From: CAZKEG01 sp964601575
Lineage (GTDB): Bacteria; Desulfobacterota; Thermodesulfobacteria; Thermodesulfobacteriales; Thermodesulfatatoraceae
Length of the DNA: 47,418 nucleotides
Direction of reading: 5' to 3'
Assembly (NCBI GenBank): GCA_964601575.1
Contig: CAZROA010000045.1
Location: 1 to 47,418 of the forward strand
The position numbers and the translations under genes were made by a program. A model generated the notes under the pieces. That model ran no database searches, was not told the origin of the DNA, and saw only the letters and a list, made by a program, of their open reading frames with translations. The first letter of the stretch is position 1, and every line of letters begins with the position of its first letter. Shown here in pieces: positions 26,321 through 34,900 of this stretch.

Positions 26321-26890
26321 TTACCAACCTCCACGACCACCACCCATACCACGGCCACCACCACCCATACCGCGGCCACCGCCACCCATACCACGGCCAC
26401 CGCCCATACCACCGCCGCAACCGCGACCGCCACCACCCATTCCGCCGCCGCCCATACCGCGGCCACCGCCGCAACCACGACCCATACCACCGCCTACAAT
26501 GCGGCCCATTCCAGGCATTCCACCGCCGAAATGGGTATCAACATTGGGCATCTCGATCAGAGGGAGTTTCCCTTCTTTGAGTTGGGCAATGGCCTCGGCC
26601 ACAGTCCCTCCAGGGAAAGAGGCGATTTTTACCCCGGCGGCCTTAAGCACCGAAAAGGCCTTGGGACCGCAATGGCCGGTGATCACCGTGTCTACACCCT
26701 TTTCCACCAAGAAGGTAGCAGCGGCTATGCCCGCTCCCCTGGCCTCATAGGCGGCACGATTTGGTACGGCTTCCCAACGGTCGTTTTCCAGATCATAAAT
26801 GATGAAATACTCTGCCCGACCAAATCGTAAGTCTACGCGTGCATCTAAATTGTCTCCTTCGGCTGTAACAGCCACTTTCTTTGCGTTCAT
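26321..26890 (-). CDS. NifX/orange-protein-like Fe-Mo-binding protein with Gly/Met/Arg tail
   Basis: About 189 residues are encoded from ATG 26890, which follows GGAGGAAGGA. Residues 1-120 are a NifX-like cofactor-binding domain (KKVAVTAEGDNLDARVDLRFGRAEYFIIYD; ATFLVEKGVDTVITGHCGPKAFSVLKAAGVKI). Residues 122-189 are a low-complexity tail of 45 Gly, 9 Met, 8 Arg and 2 Cys, with GRGMGGG as its repeating unit. The longer ORF upstream of 26890 lies over the promoter and is not coding. In Desulfovibrio the related ORP binds a Mo-Cu cluster; that is known for the family only. Confidence 0.85.
   Translation of the reverse strand: MNAKKVAVTAEGDNLDARVDLRFGRAEYFIIYDLENDRWEAVPNRAAYEARGAGIAAATFLVEKGVDTVITGHCGPKAFSVLKAAGVKIASFPGGTVAEAIAQLKEGKLPLIEMPNVDTHFGGGMPGMGRIVGGGMGRGCGGGRGMGGGGMGGGGRGCGGGMGGGRGMGGGGRGMGGGGRGMGGGRGGW
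26324..26526 (-). repeat. Imperfect coding repeat for the Gly/Met/Arg tail
   Basis: On the plus strand the pattern CCACCxCCCATACCxCGGCCA recurs several times, with unit lengths from 12 to about 27 bases. It encodes GRGMGGG-type units. Such a tract can change length by slippage, so copy number may vary between strains. Confidence 0.8.
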
Positions 26891-26911
26891 TCCTTCCTCC
26901 TCGCGTGAATT

Positions 26912-26935
26912 GAGATACCCCACCTGCTGTATCTC
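26912..26935. promoter_or_regulatory. Perfect 7-base inverted repeat in the operon leader
   Basis: GAGATAC, ten bases, then GTATCTC, lies just downstream of the predicted transcription start. It may be a dimeric repressor operator or a leader hairpin; the sequence does not decide which. Confidence 0.45.
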
Positions 26936-26948
26936 TCCTGCTGGCGCT

Positions 26949-26977
26949 ACTATAATGCTACTGAAAAAAAGTTTCAA
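26949..26977 (-). promoter_or_regulatory. Sigma-70-type promoter for the NifX/MinD operon
   Basis: TTGAAA at 26977-26972 and TATAGT at 26954-26949 are separated by exactly 17 bases. Transcription would begin near 26942, giving a leader of about 50 bases before ATG 26890. Confidence 0.65.
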
Positions 26978-27173
26978 TAACTTGAGCGGAAAAATTTGCC
27001 GGGTGGGAAATTTTTGCCGCATAAAGGGTATTTTCGATCTTTAATTTGAGTTTTTGGCCGACCAAGAACTTCAGAAAAAGAGGAGAGCCGGGGCCTTTTT
27101 TGATCTGAAAAGACGGAACAAATCTCCAAACGGGCCGGTCTCATCCAGGAATTAGGAAAGGAGGATTTTTATC

Positions 27174-27182
27174 ATGGCATAA
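27174..27182 (+). other. Two-codon minigene ATG GCA TAA ahead of flgF
   Basis: This ATG is spaced 9 bases from AAAGGAGG and is in the same frame as flgF, but the third codon is ochre. Re-initiation 3 to 21 bases later would be needed to make FlgF. Confidence 0.6.
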
Positions 27183-27203
27183 TCTTTGCTTTTTTACCAA
27201 GCG

Positions 27204-27971
27204 ATGGAGGCGATAAAGGTCAATCCCCAACTTGGCTGGCTTGAGGCCCTGGAAGGGGCGAGGCTCCTTGAGAGAAGGTTGGATGTCACCGCCAACAACC
27301 TGGCCAATGTAGATACACCGGGCTTTAAAAAAGACATTATTACCTTCCGTGAGGTCCTCATGCGGAAGATCCTCCAGGGGTGGCGCACGTTCAAGGAAGT
27401 GACACCAAAGACAGATTTTCAACAGGGGCCTTTAGAGTTTACAGGCCGCCCCTTTGACTTGGCCATCGGGGGTGAGGGTTTTTTCAAGGTCCAAACCCCT
27501 TTTGGCATCGCCTACACCCGAGCCGGGCACTTCCGTCTGGATAACCAACGACGTCTGGTCACCCCTGAAGGCTATCCGGTGCTGGCCGATGGGGTCCCTA
27601 TCATCGTGGACCCTGGTCTGGCCAAAGGCGGGGTAATTACCCTTGATAACGAACGTTTTTCCGTCACCAGCGATGGGACCATCTCCATCGACGGCACCGA
27701 GGTGGCCCGCCTTGATGTGGTCACTTTCGAAGACCTCTCGGTACTTGAGAAGTACGGCGAAAACTTATTCGTGGCCAAAGAAGGAGCGATGGAGATACCG
27801 GTAGAAAACCCGCAGATCCAACAGGGCTATCTCGAAGATTCTAACGTGAACCCCTTGGAGGAGATGATCAATCTGATCGAGATCCAACGCCGCTTTGAGG
27901 CCGCCCAGAAGGCCATCAAGAGCCAGGATGAAACCGTGGGTCGTTTGATCGAGACCTATGGTCGTATCTAA
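27204..27971 (+). CDS. flgF: Flagellar basal-body (proximal/distal) rod protein FlgF
   Basis: About 255 residues are encoded. The N-terminal rod motif LLERRLDVTANNLANVDTPGFKKD and the C-terminal NPLEEMINLIEIQRRFEAAQKAIKSQDE are the paired helices of the FlgB/C/F/G axial family. Internal GRPFDLAIGGEGFFKVQTPFG fits FlgF. It forms part of the rod in the periplasm and is exported by the flagellar type III system. The start is unclear. The good ribosome site at 27157 serves ATG 27174, which is in frame but meets TAA at 27180. TTG 27186 and ATG 27204 are the next in-frame choices and lack a ribosome site. Confidence 0.9.
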   Translation: MEAIKVNPQLGWLEALEGARLLERRLDVTANNLANVDTPGFKKDIITFREVLMRKILQGWRTFKEVTPKTDFQQGPLEFTGRPFDLAIGGEGFFKVQTPFGIAYTRAGHFRLDNQRRLVTPEGYPVLADGVPIIVDPGLAKGGVITLDNERFSVTSDGTISIDGTEVARLDVVTFEDLSVLEKYGENLFVAKEGAMEIPVENPQIQQGYLEDSNVNPLEEMINLIEIQRRFEAAQKAIKSQDETVGRLIETYGRI

Positions 27972-27985
27972 AGGAGGAGGAGAAA

Positions 27986-28768
27986 ATGATCCGAAGCCTT
28001 TGGTCCGGAGCCACCGGCATGCAAGCCCAACAGCTCCAGTTAGACGTCATCGCCAACAACCTGGCCAACGTAAACACCGCTGGCTTTAAAAAGAGCCGGG
28101 TAGACTTTGAGGACCTCCTCTATCAAAAACTCAAGATGGCCGGGGCCTTAAACGCCGAGGGGAACCAGATCCCGGTGGGGATGGAGATCGGACTCGGGGT
28201 GCGACCGGTCTCGGTCAATAAGATCTTCTCGCAGGGGGAATACGAACAGACCCATAATGAACTTGATCTGGCCATCGAGGGGCGAGGATTCTTCAAGGTC
28301 CTGGTTAACGGCGAGGAATTTTATACCCGGGCCGGGCACTTTAAGGTCGATCGGGATGGCTACATCGTCACCCCAAATGGGGCCAGGCTCCAGCCGGAAT
28401 TCGCCGTGCCTACCGGGACGGTACGCATCGAGATCACTCCAGACGGTTTGATCACCGCCCTTGATCAAAACGGAAACGCCTTGGCCCAGACCCAACTCCT
28501 CCTCTATGATTTCCCCAACCCCGCCGGGCTTTATGCCGAAGGGCGCAATCTCTTCCGGGCTAGCGAGGCCGCCGGAGACGTGATCGAAGGCCAGCCCGGA
28601 CGGGAAGGCTTCGGCACCATTGCCCAAGGATATCTCGAGATGTCCAACGTGGACGTGGTGGAAGAGATGGTCCACATGATCATTACCCAACGGGCCTATG
28701 AGGTGAATTCAAAAAGCATCCAAACGGCAGATTCCATGCTGGAATTGGCCAATAACCTCAAACGTTAG
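27986..28768 (+). CDS. flgG: Flagellar distal rod protein FlgG
   Basis: The protein has 260 residues, the normal FlgG size. The motif MIRSLWSGATGMQAQQLQLDVIANNLANVNTAGFKKSR and the end VEEMVHMIITQRAYEVNSKSIQTADSMLELANNLKR are near consensus. The FlgG-specific NEIQPVG-like VGMEIGLGVRPVSVNKIFSQGEYEQT is present. It builds the distal rod that spans peptidoglycan and outer-membrane rings. AAAGGAGGAGGAGAAA lies before ATG 27986. Confidence 0.97.
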   Translation: MIRSLWSGATGMQAQQLQLDVIANNLANVNTAGFKKSRVDFEDLLYQKLKMAGALNAEGNQIPVGMEIGLGVRPVSVNKIFSQGEYEQTHNELDLAIEGRGFFKVLVNGEEFYTRAGHFKVDRDGYIVTPNGARLQPEFAVPTGTVRIEITPDGLITALDQNGNALAQTQLLLYDFPNPAGLYAEGRNLFRASEAAGDVIEGQPGREGFGTIAQGYLEMSNVDVVEEMVHMIITQRAYEVNSKSIQTADSMLELANNLKR

Positions 28769-28778
28769 TGAAAAGATC

Positions 28779-29492
28779 ATGAACAGGAAACTAAAAGCCT
28801 TGATAATTTTAGTCATTTTAAACCTGCTTTGGATCCTGGCCGTCTCTTGTTTGGCCAAGGAACTGGATGAACGGTATTTTGAAAATCTCTTTTTCAAATT
28901 GGTTGAACAACAACTCCCTTGGCCGGCGGAAAGGATCGTCATCACCAGATTTGCCGTGGAACCAGGGCACCTTTCGCTCCCCGAAGGGACAAAAGAGGTC
29001 GTGCGCCTCAAACACCAATTAAGACCAGGCTCAAACACCCTGATCGTGGACTACCTCTTGCAGGGAAAGCTTGTAGCCAGGGTGCGAATGCTCGGCTACG
29101 TGGAAGTTATGCTCCCAGTAGTGGTCTTAAAGCGCCCCTTACCAAGACAGGCCATCATCCGGGCCGAAGACCTGGGCCTTGAAAATCGTCCCCTGACCAG
29201 ATTGGCCAAGGACGTGATCCTTGATCCCAAAGAGGCCATAGGTCTTCAGACCAGGGTGAGTCTCCGGGCCGGGGCGGTCCTGCGTAAGTCAGTGCTTGAA
29301 CGCCCGCCGATTATCAAACGCGGCAGCCTGGTCCGGATCGTCGCCCAAGGGAAAAACTTCACGGTGAGTGCCATCGGTGAGGCCAGACAGAATGGCCGAC
29401 TGGGAGAGATCATTCGGGTACGCAATCTTTCAAGTAAAAGAGAAATTTTTGCCCAAGTCGTAGACCAAAAAACAGTGAGGGTGACCTTCTAA
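28779..29492 (+). CDS. flgA: Flagellar P-ring assembly chaperone FlgA
   Basis: The protein has 237 residues. A hydrophobic signal peptide (ALIILVILNLLWILAVSC) precedes a two-domain periplasmic protein. The C-terminal SAF domain is visible from LKRPLPRQAIIRAEDLGLE through LRAGAVLRKSVLERPPIIKRGSLVRIVAQGKNFTVSAIGEA, matching FlgA. It helps FlgI polymerise into the P ring. The cysteine at the end of the signal could allow lipidation, but the lipobox is poor. Its stop overlaps the flgH ATG by one base. Confidence 0.92.
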   Translation: MNRKLKALIILVILNLLWILAVSCLAKELDERYFENLFFKLVEQQLPWPAERIVITRFAVEPGHLSLPEGTKEVVRLKHQLRPGSNTLIVDYLLQGKLVARVRMLGYVEVMLPVVVLKRPLPRQAIIRAEDLGLENRPLTRLAKDVILDPKEAIGLQTRVSLRAGAVLRKSVLERPPIIKRGSLVRIVAQGKNFTVSAIGEARQNGRLGEIIRVRNLSSKREIFAQVVDQKTVRVTF

Positions 29493-30169
29493 TGAAGAGG
29501 GTAATCTGTCTATTAATCGCCTTGATGCTTGTCTCCTGTGCCACCCAGAGGCCACCGGCTCCTCCGGAGCCACCTAAGGTCTATTTTCCGCCGACCGAAG
29601 AGACTCCACCGGAGGGCTCGCTCTTTTCCGGGAGCAGGGCCTTTTTCTTTGAAGACCATCGTGCCCGCCGGATCGGAGACGTGATCACGGTGAAGATCCT
29701 TGAGAGCTATCAAAGCTCTATGGACGTAAACAATAAAATGAGCCGAAGCACCGAGGTCTCCGCCGGGGTTAACTCTCTCCTTGGTTTTGAAAAGGCCCTT
29801 GAACAATCTAACCCCAATTTCTCCTCAAGCTCCATGTTCGGCGGGGAGTATTCCTCCACAGTAAATGGGCAAGGAAAACTCTCCCGGAACACGAAGATCG
29901 TGGCCACCATCACCGCCAGGGTGATAGACGTGCTTCCCAACGGAAATCTAGTCATCCAAGGGGTGCGGGTCATTCGTCAGAATGAAAATCTGGAATACCT
30001 TACGGTGACCGGGATCGTGCGTCCGGAAGACATCGACGCAGACAACAGTGTGCTTTCTACCCAGATTGCCGATGCCCATATCGAGTATAGCGGAGCAGGG
30101 CCCAATGCCTCGGTCACCAGGGGGCCAGGCTGGCTTTCGAGGATCCTCCAAATTATTTGGCTCTTTTAG
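29492..30169 (+). CDS. flgH: Flagellar L-ring lipoprotein FlgH
   Basis: The protein has 225 residues. The signal LLIALMLVSCATQ has a clear lipobox with Cys16 as the lipidated residue. The family regions GSLFSGSRAFFFEDHRARRIGDVITVKILE and GKLSRNTKIVATITARVIDVLPNGNLVIQGVRVIRQNENLEYLTVTGIVRPEDI are intact. It forms the outer-membrane L ring and confirms an outer membrane. It lies between flgA and flgI as in most flg operons. Confidence 0.96.
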   Translation: MKRVICLLIALMLVSCATQRPPAPPEPPKVYFPPTEETPPEGSLFSGSRAFFFEDHRARRIGDVITVKILESYQSSMDVNNKMSRSTEVSAGVNSLLGFEKALEQSNPNFSSSSMFGGEYSSTVNGQGKLSRNTKIVATITARVIDVLPNGNLVIQGVRVIRQNENLEYLTVTGIVRPEDIDADNSVLSTQIADAHIEYSGAGPNASVTRGPGWLSRILQIIWLF

Positions 30170-30180
30170 GAGGACATAAA

Positions 30181-31269
30181 GTGCGCAGGATGGGTCTGAT
30201 CTTGGTCTTCTTCCTTTTATTGACCACGGCCCAGGCGGCCAGGCTCAAAGACCTGATCACCGTTGAGGGGGTCCGAAGCAATCAACTCGTGGGCTATGGC
30301 CTGGTGGTGGGGCTTAACGGCACTGGTGATGGGGACCAGACCAAGTTCACCGTCCAATCTGTGGTCAACATGCTCGAACACTTTGGGATCAAGGTGAATC
30401 GCCAGCAGGTAAAACTCAAGAACGTGGCCGCGGTCATGGTCACCGCCGAGCTTCCCCCTTTTGTTCGCCAAGGCCAAAAACTAGATGTCCTGGTCTCCTC
30501 CATCGGTGACGCCAAGAGCCTTCAAGGAGGGACTCTGCTCCTTACGCCCCTACGCGGGCCGGATGGGAGGGTCTATGCCTTGGCCCAGGGGCCGGTCTCC
30601 ATCGGTGGTTTTGCCGCCGGCGGGGCCGGAGGTGGTGTACAGAAAAACCACCCCACTGTGGGCCGTATCCCCAGCGGGGCGGTGGTCGAGCGCGAAGTGC
30701 CGGTTGATATCAACGACAAGGCCTCTTTACATCTTTCCTTTCGAGAGACGGATTTTACCACCGTCTCCCGGGCGGCGGAGAGTATAAATGCCTACCTGGG
30801 CGGGCCTTTTGCCACGCCCCTTGACGGACGGACCATTAATCTTACCGTTCCCCCTTCATATCGCGGAAAGGTGGTCAAACTCCTGGCAGAGATCGGTAAG
30901 CTCTCCATCGAACCGGATGTCCCTGCCCGGGTGGTCATTGATGAACGCACCGGCACCGTGGTCATGGGTGAAAACGTCCGGGTCTCCAAGGTGGCCATTG
31001 CCCATGGAAACCTGAGCGTCCAGATCAGAGAACGGGCCTCGGTTTCACAACCACCGCCCTTCTCCCCTGGGTCGACGGTGGTTACCCCGGAGACCGAGGT
31101 GGTGGCCAAAGAAGAAAAGGCCAGGGTGGTCGTCATCGAAGAAGGGGCCAGCGTCGGTGAATTGGTACGGGCCTTAAACGCCGTTGGCGCCACTCCTCGG
31201 GACCTGATTGCCATCTTTCAGGCCATCAAGGCCGCCGGGGCCCTACAGGCCGAGTTGGTCATTATGTGA
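30181..31269 (+). CDS. flgI: Flagellar P-ring protein FlgI
   Basis: About 362 residues are encoded. The GTG start at 30181 is set by TTAGGAGGACATAAA directly upstream, so the longer TTG-initiated frame is rejected. The signal peptide (MGLILVFFLLLTTAQA) is followed by ARLKDLITVEGVRSNQLVGYGLVVGLNGTGDG, the FlgI hallmark. LTPLRGPDGRVYALAQGPVSIGGFA and the C-terminal TPRDLIAIFQAIKAAGALQAELVIM are also typical. It forms the ring in the peptidoglycan layer. Confidence 0.97.
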   Translation: MRRMGLILVFFLLLTTAQAARLKDLITVEGVRSNQLVGYGLVVGLNGTGDGDQTKFTVQSVVNMLEHFGIKVNRQQVKLKNVAAVMVTAELPPFVRQGQKLDVLVSSIGDAKSLQGGTLLLTPLRGPDGRVYALAQGPVSIGGFAAGGAGGGVQKNHPTVGRIPSGAVVEREVPVDINDKASLHLSFRETDFTTVSRAAESINAYLGGPFATPLDGRTINLTVPPSYRGKVVKLLAEIGKLSIEPDVPARVVIDERTGTVVMGENVRVSKVAIAHGNLSVQIRERASVSQPPPFSPGSTVVTPETEVVAKEEKARVVVIEEGASVGELVRALNAVGATPRDLIAIFQAIKAAGALQAELVIM

Positions 31270-31610
31270 ATTTGGTCTTAATCCATCAAGGAACCGAGAA
31301 AGAAAATATGAAGATCACTAGTTGGCCGGAAAATTTCAGTGACCTTAGACAGATCAAGGCCCTTGAACAGAAAGACCAAAAGGCCGCCTTGAAGAAGGCC
31401 TGTCAGGAATTTGAGGCCTTGATCCTCTATCAGATCCTGAAAGGACTGGAGAAGACGGTGCCGGAAAGTGGGCTCTTGCCCAAGAGTTTTCAACACGAAG
31501 TCTATCAAGACCTCTTCTTCCAAGAGGTAAGTCGGACCCTGGCCAAACGGGGAACAGGGTTGGCTGATCTCCTTTATCGCCAATTGAGTAAGACCGGAGG
31601 CCAAAAATGA
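31266..31610 (+). CDS. FlgJ-like rod-binding protein (N-terminal domain only)
   Basis: Up to 114 residues are encoded. The rod-binding segment LKKACQEFEALILYQILKGLEKTVPESGLLPKSFQHEVYQDLFFQEVSRTLAKRGTGLADLLYRQL matches the FlgJ N-terminal domain. The muramidase domain of enteric FlgJ is absent, as is common outside gammaproteobacteria. GTG 31266 overlaps the flgI stop as GTGA; ATG 31308 is an alternative that removes a non-conserved 14-residue lead. It probably caps or scaffolds the rod; the peptidoglycan hydrolase would then be encoded elsewhere. Confidence 0.88.
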   Translation: MNLVLIHQGTEKENMKITSWPENFSDLRQIKALEQKDQKAALKKACQEFEALILYQILKGLEKTVPESGLLPKSFQHEVYQDLFFQEVSRTLAKRGTGLADLLYRQLSKTGGQK

Positions 31611-31939
31611 AAAATCCTTGGCTTCAATTGAGGGATCTCTTGCGTGAAGAAAAAGAGGCCATCATCAAGGTCGAGATCCAGAGACTCTTGGCCTGCTTGG
31701 AACGCAAGGGAGAGCTCCTGAAAGACCCTACTCTGAAAAAGACACCCCTTTCACCAGAGCTCCGTCGGGAAATCGTCTCTCTCCTCCAACACAATCAGAT
31801 GCTCCTTAAGGCCGGGCTCGCCTTTGTGGAAGAGGCCTATCAATTTTTGGCCAAGAACATGACCCTCAAAGTGGGTTACCAAAAAGAGGGGCAAGCCAAG
31901 ATCTCTCAAACGGCCCAGATCATCGACGGAGTGGTCTAA
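31607..31939 (+). CDS. FlgN-like flagellar export chaperone
   Basis: The protein has 110 residues, all helical and charged. A single coiled coil spans much of its length (LRDLLREEKEAIIKVEIQRLLACLERKGELL; EIVSLLQHNQMLLKAGLAFVEEAYQFLAKNM). The position directly before flgK and the size fit FlgN, which escorts FlgK and FlgL to the export gate. Its ATG overlaps the flgJ-like stop, and GGAGG precedes it. Sequence similarity in this family is low, so the call rests mainly on location and fold. Confidence 0.75.
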   Translation: MKNPWLQLRDLLREEKEAIIKVEIQRLLACLERKGELLKDPTLKKTPLSPELRREIVSLLQHNQMLLKAGLAFVEEAYQFLAKNMTLKVGYQKEGQAKISQTAQIIDGVV

Positions 31940-31941
31940 AG

Positions 31942-34900
31942 ATGGGTGGGATCTACAGCGCTTTAAACATCTCGAAAAACGCCCTCCTTGCCTTCCAGAC
32001 GGCGGTACACGTCACCAGCCATAACGTGGCCAATGTGGACACCGAGGGTTATTCCCGGCAGAAGGTGATCAACACCACCTATCCCCCCACCCCTTCGGTG
32101 GTAGGCCCCATGGGCAGCGGGGTCAAGGTCGAGCAGATCAAACGCTACTTTGATGCCTTCCTAGAGATGAATTTGAACCTTAAGCGCAGTGATCTAGGGC
32201 TTTTTCAAGCCGAAGACACTGGTCTTGACCTGATTCAAGGTCTCTTCAACGAGACCAATACCAAGGGCCTCTCCTCCATGATCGAAGACTTCTTCTCCGC
32301 CTGGCAAGGTCTTTCTGATCGGGCCGAAGGCATCCCCGAACGTCGGGTGGTCATCGAGAAGGGAAAATTCCTAGCTGAAACCATTAGCCAAAAATATCAA
32401 GATATATTGGCCCTGGAGAACAACATCAAACTCAAGGTCAAGGACGTGGTCGACGAGATTAACGATCTGGCCAAACAGATCGCCGAGCTTAACCGCCAGA
32501 TTACGGCCAGCGAAAGCGGACTTCACCAGGCCAACGACCTTCGTGACCAAAGGGATCGACTGATCGCCAAACTCTCGGAACTGGCCCAGATCAGATATTT
32601 TGAAAACAATCAAGGGGCTTATGCCGTTGTCTTAGGGAATGGCTACAACTTGGTCGATATCGATGGTTATTGGCAGCTTGAGCTCTCCGGTGGAGAAGTC
32701 TACTGGATAGGGCACTCCGGGGAAAAAGTTCGCCTCACCAGCCAAGAGGTTAGCCAAGGAAAACTCGGCGGCTGGCTGCGTATCCTTGAGCAGATCTCTG
32801 AAGATTGGAATCACGAATACGTCACCTCCACCAAGAGCGTCTTTACCGAAGACGGACACCTAGTGCGAGAAAATACCACTTGGGAAGATTTGGGCTTTAA
32901 TAGTTCCTTTACCATAAATTTTTCCGGGACCAACCATTTTGGAGAAGAGGTCAGCGGGAGTTATACCTGGAACCCGGCTACTGATCCCGAGGCCACGGTC
33001 CGCGATTTCCTTGATGAGATAGAAAAGGCCTTTGACTATTCCGTCCGCGCCTATATCACCGAAGATGGCCGCTTGGTGATCAAAGACGGTTATCGTGGTG
33101 GGGGGAGGCTCTCTTTTCAGATCGATTCCGGGCCCTTGGACTTCGGGCGTTTTGACGACGAATCCGCCAACCATCGGGTAGAAGAACTCAATATCACCGG
33201 CAAATTCCAGCTCTTTGCCGAGGAATTCATCCGTGCGGTCAATCGCCTCCACAGCGAGGGGGTAGGTCTTGAGTTCTACCAAGGAGAACTCCAAGGGATT
33301 TACCAGGCCGGAGGGGATGGCCGGCTCAAGGCCCTGCCCTTTTTCCATGACCTAAACCGCAAGGGTTCGTTTTTCCTCTGGCTCAAAGATCCCTCGGGAA
33401 AGATCACTCCGGTCAAGATAGACCTGGCCCTTCCGACCACGGCCACTATGCAGGATCTCGTTGATCAGATAAATGATGCCCTCTCTCACCTTGGCTTTGA
33501 CCCCGATTCCTCGGTGAAGGCCGTCTTCCGTAACGGACGTCTCATCTTTCAGGCCCAGGAAGGCTGGTCCTTTGCCTTTTCCAACGACACAGCCCATATA
33601 CTCATGGCCACTGGGATAAACGTCTTCTTCTCCGGCTGGGATGCCGGAAGCATTGGGATCAACGAGAAACTTTCCGTGAACCCGGAGTACGTGGCTGCTG
33701 CCCGGCTTGACCGCGAGGCCTGGCGCAGCAACGAACGCCTCTTCGGCTCCTACCGTAGCCGGGTGACCGTAGACCCATCGGAGGTGGATTTTCCCGGGCC
33801 AACCGAGGTCTTCGTCCGTTTTTATGACAAAGACGGAAATCTCATCCTCCACGAGACGGAAAACGGCTTCAAGGTCCGAGAGATCAGAGGGCGGCTTGAT
33901 CAGATCCCAGGACTTCGAGCCTATCTTGATGCAGAGGGACACTACGTCATTGAGCTTGCCCCTAATATGGACAATGACTACGCCTATTTCGAGATTGGAT
34001 TGGCTGATCCGCTCTCTCAGCAAGGTTTCCTGGATTTTATCAAGGACTACGGCCTTGATGTCCCGCTCTTTGCCGCAAGTTTTGGGCGTAAGGAGAGCAC
34101 CCAATATTTCTCAAACCCAAGCGGGGTAACCCTTAACGAAGGAGACGAGGTCACCCTCACCTTTACCTTCTATGACGCTGAAGGGAAAAAGACCGGGGAA
34201 AAAACCATCACCATCGCCGACGGTACTTCTCTGGCTGATCTAGCCAGGGCTCTTGATGCCCTGCCTGAACTCAAGGCCGGTTTTATGGAGGGGGACCACG
34301 GGCGGTTCTATATCCGGCTTGATAATCCTCCGGAAGGGACCGATCATTTTGAACTTTCTATCTCCGGTGGTGACGAAAACGGGGCCTTAGATTTTACCGA
34401 TGGGGTGACCAGTTTTTCCCTGAGCCTAGAAGAGACCGGAGATCGTCAGATAGCCTCCGGCCTGGAATATTTCGTCAGGCCCAAACAATACGTGGCCCAC
34501 CTCGGCGGGCGAGCCCCGGACAACCTTGAATTTTCAGGCACCCTCAAGATTCGCTTTTATGATACCGCTGGGCAGGAGATCTCTGACCTCACCTTTTCTG
34601 CTTCTTCTCTGGCAGATACCAACGCCAACGGGGTGATCGACCTTGAAGACCTGGTCGCGGCCTTGGACGCTAGCCCTGAGCTCCAAGCCTACCTAGACAA
34701 CGACGATTTGATCATCAAGATGACTGATCAGGCCCCGCAAGGGGCGGCTTATTTTGTCATCCAGGGGAACGGCTCTGGTAACCCTTGGGGACAGATAAGA
34801 CTCCTTGACCTCCATTCCTCCTCGACAGACTACGACAATGAACCCTTTTATCTCCCCTTTACCATGGGGTTTCTGGATCATTGGCTCTATGATCAGGCCG

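Larger units (their letters stand above)
26891..27203. promoter_or_regulatory. Divergent intergenic region between NifX cluster and flagellar block
   Basis: This gap of about 313 bases holds start signals for both directions. On the minus side there is a good promoter and an inverted repeat (described separately). On the plus side, AAAGGAGG at 27157-27164 precedes an ATG at 27174 that is stopped two codons later. No confident sigma-54 or sigma-28 site was found for the flagellar genes; a GCCGA at 27057 with weak upstream match is the closest. Confidence 0.6.

Noticed and set aside
26324..26526. CRISPR or satellite-like repeat
   Set aside because: Units are imperfect, in frame and explained by the Gly/Met/Arg coding tail; no spacers.
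27000..27160. Sigma-54 promoter for flgF
   Set aside because: No GG-N10-GC pair with TGGCAC/TTGC context; the closest has an N11 spacer on the other strand.
33352..34104. 250-codon minus-strand frame opposite flgK
   Set aside because: The flgK frame continues through with module structure; the opposite frame has no ribosome site or known fold.
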